From Curtobacterium sp. MCBA15_009 (GTDB lineage: Bacteria > Actinomycetota > Actinomycetes > Actinomycetales > Microbacteriaceae), in the NCBI RefSeq assembly GCF_001864895.1, contig NZ_MJGO01000037.1:31880-95879 (forward strand): a stretch of 64,000 nt of DNA, given 5' to 3'. Shown here in pieces: positions 26,176 to 33,302 of this stretch. The position numbers were made by a program, and so were the translations under genes. A model generated the notes under the pieces. It made no database searches. It had not been told where the DNA came from and saw nothing but the letters and a program-made list of their open reading frames with translations. Position 1 is the stretch's first letter; every line of letters starts with the position of its first letter.

Positions 26176-26777
26176 TGCGCCTCTGGCCGTTCCGGCGGCG
26201 GCGGAAGCCCGTCGAGCCCGTGGTCGAACGGGTCACCGCGGACGACCTCGCGCGGATGGCGCAGCAGGGCGAGCTGGCCCGGGCCGTGGTCACACCGCCA
26301 CCGGCGCCGCGTGCCTCGGCCGACCGCGTCCGCTCCACCGTCGCGCAGCTGCCCGGGCGCCCGCTCGGCGGCTCCGGTGTCGCGACCCAGGCCGCCCCCG
26401 CGCGGCAGCGGGCAGCCGCCGTGCTCGTGCTCGACGACGAGCAGCGCGTGACCGTCTCGGGCGGCGGGCTCGTCGGCCGCGACCCGGCGAGCGCCCACCC
26501 CGACGGCGGGTACGCGCACGTCATCGCACTCGAGGACCCCGAACGCCTGCTCAGCCGCACGCACCTGGAGTTCGGCTTCGGTGCCGAGGGGTCGTTCTGG
26601 GTGCTCGACGCGGCCTCGGCGAACGGGGTCGAACTCCACCGCCCGGGCCACCAGGCGGCGACGCTCGTGCCGTCGCAGCGCACGACCGTGCAGCCCGGCG
26701 ACACCGTCGTGTTCGGGGGCCACACCCTGCGTGCGGAGCCCGCCGTCGGCCTGGTCGACGAGGGGCCGCTCGGCTGA
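26175..26777 (+). CDS. FHA-domain protein of the type VII secretion locus
   Basis: 200 aa. A basic start (MRLWPFRRRRKP) and linker (about 1-85) precede an FHA domain (about 88-190) with the conserved GR (GLVGRDP), SRTHLEF (the S-x-x-H phosphothreonine loop) and NGVEL motifs. FHA proteins read phosphothreonine and are common T7SS accessory factors; EssC-type ATPases carry FHA domains of their own. ATG 26175 overlaps the upstream stop. Confidence 0.82.
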   Translation: MRLWPFRRRRKPVEPVVERVTADDLARMAQQGELARAVVTPPPAPRASADRVRSTVAQLPGRPLGGSGVATQAAPARQRAAAVLVLDDEQRVTVSGGGLVGRDPASAHPDGGYAHVIALEDPERLLSRTHLEFGFGAEGSFWVLDAASANGVELHRPGHQAATLVPSQRTTVQPGDTVVFGGHTLRAEPAVGLVDEGPLG

Positions 26778-27047
26778 CGTGCGGTCCCGAGGCGGTGGGG
26801 CAGTTCCGCGCGTAGGAGGACGTTCCGCGCGTGGTGGGCCGTTTCGCGCGTGGTCAGCAGGTTCTTCCGGCTTCCGACGCGCGGATCACCTTCCCATCTC
26901 GTGCGCGATGGGACAGAACGAATCCGGGCGGGCACCAGCGACCTGGAGTGCAGCAGCGAAGGTCCGGACAGCGGGCCGACGGAAGAGCCGGTCAGACGCG
27001 AACCTGAACAGCTCAGACGATCTCCCGCGCCTCACCGGGGTCGCACG
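26778..27047. other. Intergenic stretch between the FHA gene and the SUKH-like gene
   Basis: 270 bp. The first 75 bp hold a 19 bp tandem repeat, listed separately. The remainder is noticeably less GC-biased (for example around 26915-27025) and carries no convincing gene. The open frame running through it upstream of 27048 has no conserved-looking sequence and is not called. Confidence 0.5.
26803..26851 (+). repeat. Three-copy 19 bp tandem repeat after the FHA gene
   Basis: GTTCCGCGCGT at 26803 and 26822 and GTTTCGCGCGT at 26841, each 19 bp apart. The array starts 25 bp after the stop codon. Its period is the same as that of the purH array but the sequence is unrelated. Confidence 0.85.
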
Positions 27048-27497
27048 ATGAGAGACATCCGGCGATTGACGGTCGACGAACGTCTGGTCGACATCCGGCA
27101 GATCCCGACGGACCGCTTCGTGTACCCGGATCGCTTCACCGACGTCGTGGTCGAGGTGGACCTGCCTGCCATCCGACCTTGGTCGTGGCTCTGCGAGTAC
27201 GAGGGCGACTCGTCGTTCTGGGCGGCCACGGTCGCGGAACAGTACCCAGGCCGTTCTCTCGTACCGTTCGCGAAGCACCAGGACACCGACGACGTGTTCT
27301 GCTTCGAGGGCACCGACCACACCGGCGACCCACCCGTGCTCGTCATCCACGCGTTCGCCTCGCCGGGAACGGAGTACCGGGGCCAGTGGACGTCGTTCGA
27401 CGTCTGGTGGGAGGAGATGGAGGAGCACCGAGCAGCCTGGCTCGCCGAGCAAGAGCACGAGCACGAGCACGAGGACGAGGACGAGGACCCACGATGA
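27048..27497 (+). CDS. SUKH (SMI1/KNR4)-like protein, candidate immunity protein
   Basis: 149 aa. The middle has a SUKH-like course: YPGRSLVPFAKHQDTDDVFCFEG, then PPVLVIHAFASPGTEYRGQWTSFDVWWEEMEEH, with a low-complexity HEHEHEDEDED end. SUKH domains are widespread immunity proteins of contact-dependent and polymorphic toxins. The assignment is by pattern, not alignment. ATG 27048 (MRDIRRLTVDERLVDIR) is chosen; the open frame upstream is not conserved-looking. It is coupled to kptA by ATGA. Confidence 0.6.
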   Translation: MRDIRRLTVDERLVDIRQIPTDRFVYPDRFTDVVVEVDLPAIRPWSWLCEYEGDSSFWAATVAEQYPGRSLVPFAKHQDTDDVFCFEGTDHTGDPPVLVIHAFASPGTEYRGQWTSFDVWWEEMEEHRAAWLAEQEHEHEHEDEDEDPR

Positions 27498-28039
27498 CCC
27501 GACGGGACACCACGATCAGCAAGGCGATGTCGCACGCCCTCCGTCACGAGCCCGGCGCCTACGGCCTCGACCTCGCACCGGACGGCAGCGTGCCGGTGGC
27601 CGCGCTGGTCGCCGGTCTGCAGGGCGCCGGTGTCGACGTCACCGTGGACGACGTCCGACGGGTCGTCGCGGAGTCCGACAAGCAACGCTTCGTCATCGAC
27701 GACGACCGCATCCGCGCGCAGTACGGGCACTCGACCGACGAGCGCATCCTGAAGCGCAGCGTCGAACCCGCTGCCGAGCTCTGGCACGCGACGTCGCCCG
27801 AGGCCGCCGCACACATCCTCGAGCAGGGGCTCCTGCCGATGGGCCGGCAGTACGCGCACCTGACGACCGACCGTGACCTCGCGCTCCAGGCCGGGCGGCG
27901 CAAGGCCCCGCACCCGGTCCTGCTCCGCATCGACGCCGCGCGGGCGGCTGCCGACGGTGTCGAGTTCGCCGAGGGCCACGACCGGGTCACGCTGGCGCTG
28001 TGCGTCCCGCCGCAGTACGTCGAGCGCGCCGGACCCTAG
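27494..28039 (+). CDS. kptA: RNA 2'-phosphotransferase, Tpt1/KptA family
   Basis: 181 aa, the usual length. The conserved Arg-His-Arg-Arg set is visible: SKAMSHALRHEP (Arg18-His19), RIRAQYGHS, ELWHATS and MGRQYAHLTT. The enzyme moves an RNA 2'-phosphate to NAD+, releasing nicotinamide and ADP-ribose 1'',2''-cyclic phosphate. Family members can also ADP-ribosylate nucleic-acid ends. Bacterial substrates are unclear, since bacteria lack the fungal tRNA-splicing intermediate. It overlaps the SUKH-like gene (ATGA) and shares the tetranucleotide CTAG with the convergent EssC gene as both stop codons. Confidence 0.92.
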   Translation: MTRRDTTISKAMSHALRHEPGAYGLDLAPDGSVPVAALVAGLQGAGVDVTVDDVRRVVAESDKQRFVIDDDRIRAQYGHSTDERILKRSVEPAAELWHATSPEAAAHILEQGLLPMGRQYAHLTTDRDLALQAGRRKAPHPVLLRIDAARAAADGVEFAEGHDRVTLALCVPPQYVERAGP

Positions 28040-31000
28040 TCGAGCGGCACCTGCACGAGCCGCAGCGCCTGGTCGGCGTCGTTGAGCAGCGCCCGCCCGG
28101 CGACGCGGTCCTGCGTGACCAGGCTCTTCGAGAGCTTCGTGCCGATCAGGTCGCCGTCGACGGTGCTGAGCGGCGCGAGCAGCATGCCCCGCCGGGCCTT
28201 CTTCGCCTCGACCTGCCACCCGCGGAACCCGCTCGCGACGCCCTCGACGTCGCCGCCGAGCACGAGGCCCACCGAGCGGCCGCGGTCGGACTCCAGGATC
28301 GCGCGGAACACGGGTTCCGCCGCGGTCTCCTTGAGCACCTCGGCGTCGTCGACGAGCACGAGCGTGAAGCGACCGGCGCCGGCGTCGACCGCGGCGGTCA
28401 GCCCCTCTGCGCCGATGCCGGCGTCGGTGACCACCGTCGCACCGGGCGTGCCGTCCAGGGTGCGGAGCGCCGAGTCGCGGGGCGTGACCGCGACGACGCA
28501 CCCGCCCGCGCCGAGCACGTGCCGTGCCATCGCGAGGAGCGCGGTGCTCTTGCCCGAGCGCGGGCTGCCGCCGACGATGAACACGGGGGTGTCCTGCAGG
28601 AAGTCGTGCGTGAACAGCCGGAGCTCGTCGCCGCCGACACCGAGGGCGACCCGGCCCGGTACCGCGTCGGACGCCGGCAGGTGGCGGAGCGCGTCGTTGA
28701 GGGTGACGGAGCGGGGCAGCACGTCGATCCGGAACGGCTTCGGCGCGTCGTCCGGCACGTGGGTGCGGACCTCGTCGCCGATGCCGCGGAGCGCTGCGGC
28801 CTGGTCGCGGCCGCCGAGTCCGCCGGGCAGCACCGCGACCTGGGTCTCCGTCGCGGTGCCGTTGCGGAAGCCGCGGCCGGGCGGGATCGACTCGGGCAGC
28901 TTCTTGCCGTTGATGCCCTCGTAGTTGTAGTCGCCGCGGTCGGCGAGGGCGAGCAGCAGCTTCCGTTCGACCTGGCTCGACATCCGGCCGGAGGTCAGGG
29001 TCCGGTCGCCGGAGACGACGAGGTGCACGCCGACGCCGACGCCCTCGCGCAGGAGCGTCTGGACGGCGTCGTGCAGCGCGCCGTTCTCGGCGTCGGCCAG
29101 GGTCGCCATGAAGCTCTCCCACTGGTCCAGCAGGACGACGATGTGCGGCAGCGGCGTCGTGCCGGGGTCGGAGCGCTGCTCGGCGATCGACGAGTACCCG
29201 CCGCTCGCGAACGCCGCCTGCCGGTCCTGCACGGTGCGCAGCAGGATGCCGAGCAGGCGCGAGACCCGGTCCGGTTCGTGTCGCTGCACGACGGCGCCGC
29301 AGTGCGGCAGGCCGGCGAGGGCGAGCAGCGCGCCGTTGCCGCAGTCGATGCCGTACAGGTGCACGTCCCCCACCCCGAGCCGCAGCGCCATCGCGCCGGC
29401 CAGTGTCCGCAGGGCCTGGCTGCGTCCGGAGCGTGGGGACCCGATGACGAACAGGTGGCCGTCCACGTCGAGGTCGAACACCGTCTGCCGCTGCTGCTGC
29501 TCGGACGGGTGGTCCTCGACGCCCCACGCCACGGCGAGTTCCGGCAGGTCGCCGTCGCCGGCCGCTTCGACGTCGTCGAGCCCGACGACCGTGCCGAGCG
29601 GCGGCAGCCACGGCTGCCGCTGCGCGGGCGTGCCGAGCGCGCGGGTCGCGTCGCCGATGGACCCGACCAGGACGCTCAGGTCGGTGACCTCCACGTCGCT
29701 GGCCGCCGCCTCGACGGCGGCAGGTCGCGGGGCCGGGTCGCTGTACGAGGCGAAGGTGAGCTCGCGGACCAGCGCGGGCCGGGCCTCCTGGTCGTCCGTG
29801 CCGGGCCGTCGCCCGCCCACGCGACCGGACTGGAAGGGCAGCAGCGAGGCGGCGCCGAGCCGCACGTAGGCGCGACCCGGTGTGGTCTTGGCGATCCGCG
29901 CGGCGTCGTTCGCACCGATCACGTCCTGGCTCTCGGACTGGTCGGTGACCCGCAGCGCGATCCGCAGGTTCGTGTTCGCCCGGATCTCGGGCGAGACGAC
30001 CCCGCCGGGACGCTGGGTGGCGAGGATCAGGTGGATGCCGAGCGAGCGTCCGCGCTGCGCGATGTTCACGAGCCCCTTGACGAAGTCGGGCAGCTCGCGA
30101 GCGAGCGAGGCGAACTCGTCGATGACGATGAGCAGCCGCGGCATGCTCGCGATGGTCTCGCCACCGGCGGCGGCGCGCTTGGCCTGCAGGTCCTGGTAGT
30201 CCTCGAGGTCCTTCGCGCCGACCGCGGCGAGCGCGTGCTCGCGGGTGCGCAGCTCGGCGCCGAGCGACTCGAGCGCGCGCTCGACCTGGTGGGTGTCGAG
30301 GTCGGTGACCATGCCGACGGTGTGCGGCAGGAGCACGCAGTCCTTGAACGCCGCGCCGCCCTTGTAGTCGACGAGCACGAAGTTCATCTCGTCGGGCCGG
30401 TTCGCGACGGCGAGCGAGGCGACGATCGTCTGCAGCAGCTCGGACTTGCCGGAACCGGTCGTGCCGGCGACCAGGCCGTGCGGCCCGTCGTTGCGCAGGT
30501 CGATCGCGAACGGGCCGTCGATCGACGCGCCGACGACGGCGGTCGTGCTGCGTCCGCCGAGCAACCAGCGGGCCTGCACCGCCTCGGAGGTCGGCGGCTC
30601 GAGCTGCAGCACGTCGAGCAGGCGCGCCGACGACGGGATCGCGCCGTCCTCGGCGTCCGGGCTGGCGTCGACGACGGGCGACAGCGATCGGGCCACCCAC
30701 TCGAGCCAGTCCTGGTCGACGAGGTCCGGACGGGCGTCGTCGATCCGCTCGGTCCGCTGCTGGGTGACGCGCACCCGGTCGTCGCGGACGACGACCACGG
30801 CGTCGCACTCCTCGGGCAGCAGCCGCTCGTCCAGGTCGAGGCAGATGCTGAACACCCCGACCGCCGGCCCCTCCTTGAGGACCTGCACGAGCGACGGCAT
30901 CGCCCGCAGGCGGCGCGCGCCGTCCATCACGACGACGATCTCGTCGGCCGGCGGCGTCTTCTTCCCGATGCCCGCCTCCTTGCGCGCGTCGATGACCGCG

Positions 31001-32451
31001 GCGAGCTCCGCGATGGCGCGGGCCGTCGTCGCGGCGCTCGAGGCGATGCTCGTCATCGGCTGGTCGGCTCCGTCGCGACGGACGTGCGGCAGCCAGGACA
31101 TCCACTCCCACAGCGAGGTGCGGGTCGTGTCGGTGAGCAGCGTGAAGCGCACGTCCTTCGGGCTCTGCAGCGTCGCGAGCTGCGCGACGACCCAGTTGGC
31201 GAGTCGACGAGCGTCGTCGTCCGGCCCGGCGATGCCGATCACGCCGCGTTCGGCGAGCCGGATGCGCACCGGCACGTCGGTGGCGTCCCAGGCGACGGTC
31301 CGCTTGTGGGAGAGCTGCTCCGGGTCCTCGATGGTCACCTCGGAGCGCTGCGTCGCGGTGCCGACGCGGACGAGCAGGTGGTCGGGGTCGGTCCGCCGTC
31401 GCTCCCACAGGCGTGGCAGCGGCGTGACCGCGGTCTCGTAGACGGCGGCGGGGTCGGGCGCGCTCGCGATCCAGCGTGCGCGTTCGGATTGGAGGCTCTC
31501 GGTCGCGTCCGCCTCGATCCTCGCCTTGGTCTCCTCGTACTCCACGACCCGCTGGCGGTACGTCTTCTTGCCCTGGCGGCGGCCCTGGAGGCCCGTGATG
31601 ATCATGAGGATCGGCGACAGCAGGGCGACGAGCAGGTAGATCCACCGCCCCGTGGTCGACACGAACATCACGGCCATGCCCATCGGCGCGAGCGCCATGA
31701 GGACGGGCAGCGCCCGCGCCGGCGGCTCGGTGGGCGGTGCCGGCAGCTGGTAACGCGTGTGCTCGTCCGGCGGCAGGATGCGCGGCGGCCGGTTGTACTC
31801 CAGGGCCATGCCGTCGTCGGCCAGGGACAGGTGCGCGCCGCGGTCCGGGGCGCGCCCGAAGCCGAGCAGCACCCCGCCGACGGCGAGCTGCGCGGTCTCC
31901 GGCCAGTCGGTCGACCCGGTGACGGGTTCGCCGTCCAGCACGGCCCCGGCGAAGCCGTTCGCCGGGCGCACCGTCGCCCCGTCCGCCGTGACCGTGACGA
32001 GCAGGGCGACGTCCGGCACCGTCGGCGTGCCGGAGGCCTCGGCCTCGACCGCTTCGGTGGCGCTGACCGGGATCCGCACGTGGGCGCCCGGCGCCGTCCC
32101 GACGACCACGGTGCCGGTCCCCACCCGGACGATCCGGCCGGCGTGCAGACCGGACACGATGCGGATCTCGGCGTCGCCGAGCGGACGCAGCGGCGGGGGC
32201 GGCACCTGCTCGAGGCTGCGGCTGACGACCACCCCGGCCCGCACCCCCGACCCGGCCACCGTCGCCGACAGGTCGAGCGGCCGTTCCCCCACGAAGTACG
32301 CCGGCGTCCGACCCGAGGCGACGACGTCCGTGGCGATGAGCCGCTCGGCCTCGGCCAGGACCTCGCGCACCGCTCGTGTCTCGTCCCCGTCCACGTAGAC
32401 GTTGGCCGTCTGGCCGCTCTCCCGGTCGACCATCGTGAAGGTGAAGGTCAT
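28036..32451 (-). CDS. FtsK/SpoIIIE-type T7SS ATPase, EssC/EccC-like
   Basis: 1471 aa from ATG 32451 (GGGGGA upstream). The N-terminal part (about 1-200) holds FHA-like beta domains (IRIVSGLHAGRIVRVG), as in Firmicutes EssC. Two membrane helices follow (about 250-285). Three FtsK-like ATPase domains come next, with P-loops GTTGSGKSE (about 660), GSPRSGRSQ (about 1007) and GGSPRSGKST (about 1297). Domain 1 has the Walker B VIDEF and LATQRPGG. The ATPase motor of type VII secretion recognises WXG100 substrates through its last domain. It is divergent from two WXG100-like genes, separated by 109 bp. EccB, EccD, EccE and mycosin genes are not in the window. Confidence 0.92.
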   Translation of the reverse strand: MTFTFTMVDRESGQTANVYVDGDETRAVREVLAEAERLIATDVVASGRTPAYFVGERPLDLSATVAGSGVRAGVVVSRSLEQVPPPPLRPLGDAEIRIVSGLHAGRIVRVGTGTVVVGTAPGAHVRIPVSATEAVEAEASGTPTVPDVALLVTVTADGATVRPANGFAGAVLDGEPVTGSTDWPETAQLAVGGVLLGFGRAPDRGAHLSLADDGMALEYNRPPRILPPDEHTRYQLPAPPTEPPARALPVLMALAPMGMAVMFVSTTGRWIYLLVALLSPILMIITGLQGRRQGKKTYRQRVVEYEETKARIEADATESLQSERARWIASAPDPAAVYETAVTPLPRLWERRRTDPDHLLVRVGTATQRSEVTIEDPEQLSHKRTVAWDATDVPVRIRLAERGVIGIAGPDDDARRLANWVVAQLATLQSPKDVRFTLLTDTTRTSLWEWMSWLPHVRRDGADQPMTSIASSAATTARAIAELAAVIDARKEAGIGKKTPPADEIVVVMDGARRLRAMPSLVQVLKEGPAVGVFSICLDLDERLLPEECDAVVVVRDDRVRVTQQRTERIDDARPDLVDQDWLEWVARSLSPVVDASPDAEDGAIPSSARLLDVLQLEPPTSEAVQARWLLGGRSTTAVVGASIDGPFAIDLRNDGPHGLVAGTTGSGKSELLQTIVASLAVANRPDEMNFVLVDYKGGAAFKDCVLLPHTVGMVTDLDTHQVERALESLGAELRTREHALAAVGAKDLEDYQDLQAKRAAAGGETIASMPRLLIVIDEFASLARELPDFVKGLVNIAQRGRSLGIHLILATQRPGGVVSPEIRANTNLRIALRVTDQSESQDVIGANDAARIAKTTPGRAYVRLGAASLLPFQSGRVGGRRPGTDDQEARPALVRELTFASYSDPAPRPAAVEAAASDVEVTDLSVLVGSIGDATRALGTPAQRQPWLPPLGTVVGLDDVEAAGDGDLPELAVAWGVEDHPSEQQQRQTVFDLDVDGHLFVIGSPRSGRSQALRTLAGAMALRLGVGDVHLYGIDCGNGALLALAGLPHCGAVVQRHEPDRVSRLLGILLRTVQDRQAAFASGGYSSIAEQRSDPGTTPLPHIVVLLDQWESFMATLADAENGALHDAVQTLLREGVGVGVHLVVSGDRTLTSGRMSSQVERKLLLALADRGDYNYEGINGKKLPESIPPGRGFRNGTATETQVAVLPGGLGGRDQAAALRGIGDEVRTHVPDDAPKPFRIDVLPRSVTLNDALRHLPASDAVPGRVALGVGGDELRLFTHDFLQDTPVFIVGGSPRSGKSTALLAMARHVLGAGGCVVAVTPRDSALRTLDGTPGATVVTDAGIGAEGLTAAVDAGAGRFTLVLVDDAEVLKETAAEPVFRAILESDRGRSVGLVLGGDVEGVASGFRGWQVEAKKARRGMLLAPLSTVDGDLIGTKLSKSLVTQDRVAGRALLNDADQALRLVQVPLD

Positions 32452-32470
32452 GGCAGGTTCCCCCGTAGCG

Positions 32471-32501
32471 TTGACTACACGTAGGAGCACGATGGTAGTG
32501 T
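32471..32501 (+). promoter_or_regulatory. Candidate promoter of the WXG100 genes (TTGACT / TAGTGT)
   Basis: TTGACT at 32471-32476 and TAGTGT at 32496-32501, spacer 19 bp, somewhat long. The predicted leader reaches the GTG at 32561 with AAAGGGAG as ribosome-binding site. It lies inside the 109 bp divergent region shared with the EssC-like gene. Confidence 0.5.
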
Positions 32502-32560
32502 CTGCCGCACACGCCCCGTTGGGGGGACAGAACGAAACTCCGGGGAAAGGGAGTCACACC

Positions 32561-32857
32561 GTGGCGAACATCAACGTCTCGTACGCAGACCTCGAGGCCG
32601 CGGCCTCCGACCTCAAGGCCGGCCAGGCCGACATCGAGGACCGTCTCTCCGCACTGCAGCGGAAGATCCAGCAGCTCGTCTCCGACGGCTACGTCACCGA
32701 CAAGTCGTCGGTCGCGTTCGGCGAGTCCTACGACGAGTTCAACCGTGGCGTGAGCCAGACCGTCCAGGGCCTCGACGGTCTGTCGACCTTCCTCTCCAAG
32801 GCCTCGCAGACCCTGTCCGAGACGGACGAGTCGCTGGCTTCCGGCCTCAAGGGCTGA
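32561..32857 (+). CDS. WXG100-superfamily small protein (EsxA-like), without W-x-G
   Basis: 98 aa, helix-turn-helix-turn, all alpha, no cysteine. Two long amphipathic helices flank a central turn that reads SDGYVTDKSSVAF (about 41-53) where family members have W-x-G. No YxxxD/E secretion motif is evident at the C-terminus (LASGLKG). GTG 32561 has a strong AAAGGGAG. Position directly opposite the ATPase gene and followed by a second such gene is typical of esx pairs. Probably a secreted heterodimer partner. Confidence 0.82.
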   Translation: MANINVSYADLEAAASDLKAGQADIEDRLSALQRKIQQLVSDGYVTDKSSVAFGESYDEFNRGVSQTVQGLDGLSTFLSKASQTLSETDESLASGLKG

Positions 32858-32866
32858 CACCGTCGT

Positions 32867-32904
32867 CGACCCCGTGTCCCGCGATCGCGCGGGGCACGGG
32901 GTCG
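32867..32904 (+). terminator. Strong hairpin between the two WXG100-like genes
   Basis: 17 bp arms CGACCCCGTGTCCCGCG and its complement (one G-U pair) around an ATCG loop, starting 9 bp after the first gene's stop and ending 66 bp before the next start. It may act as a partial terminator, or may protect the 3' end of the first mRNA, so the first protein would be made in excess. Confidence 0.7.
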
Positions 32905-32970
32905 TCGCGGTTCCACTGGGGGGCGGTCCGGGACCGGCCCCACGGTTCGTGATCGGGGAGGGACAGTTCC

Positions 32971-33300
32971 GTGGCAGACAAGCTGCTGGTCGACCTGATG
33001 GGGCTCGGGGAGCTCCAGAGCGACCTGACGACCGTGCACAGCACGCTCGAGCAGGCGCACAAGCGCGTCGACGCGTCCGACGACGAGATCGGGTCCGGCA
33101 CCGTGCAGAAGGCGCTGCACGACTTCGACCACCGCTGGGGTGACAAGCGGCAGAAGATCAGCGACTCGGCGAAGGCCCTGGCGGACATGCTCGACTCGTC
33201 GATCGAGACGTACACCGAGACCGACGAGCAGCTCGCGCAGGCACTCCAGGTCAACGACGACAACGGTGGCGGCGGCCCCGCCGCCTCGAGGGCGCAGTAG
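32971..33300 (+). CDS. WXG100-superfamily protein with YxxxD secretion motif (EsxB-like)
   Basis: 109 aa. Two helices around HRWGDKR (W56-G57, compatible with a degenerate WxG turn), and YTETD (81-85), matching the general T7SS signal YxxxD/E after the second helix. A flexible Asn/Gly/Ala tail ends the protein. GTG 32971 is preceded by GGGGAGGGA. The effector-like gene starts 2 bp after its stop, so the two are co-translated. Confidence 0.8.
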   Translation: MADKLLVDLMGLGELQSDLTTVHSTLEQAHKRVDASDDEIGSGTVQKALHDFDHRWGDKRQKISDSAKALADMLDSSIETYTETDEQLAQALQVNDDNGGGGPAASRAQ

Positions 33301-33302
33301 TC

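Noticed and set aside
26850-27047. N-terminal extension of the SUKH-like protein back to 26850
   Set aside because: The extra 66 codons cover the tandem-repeat flank and low-complexity Arg/Ser/Gly sequence; ATG 27048 gives a compact domain start.
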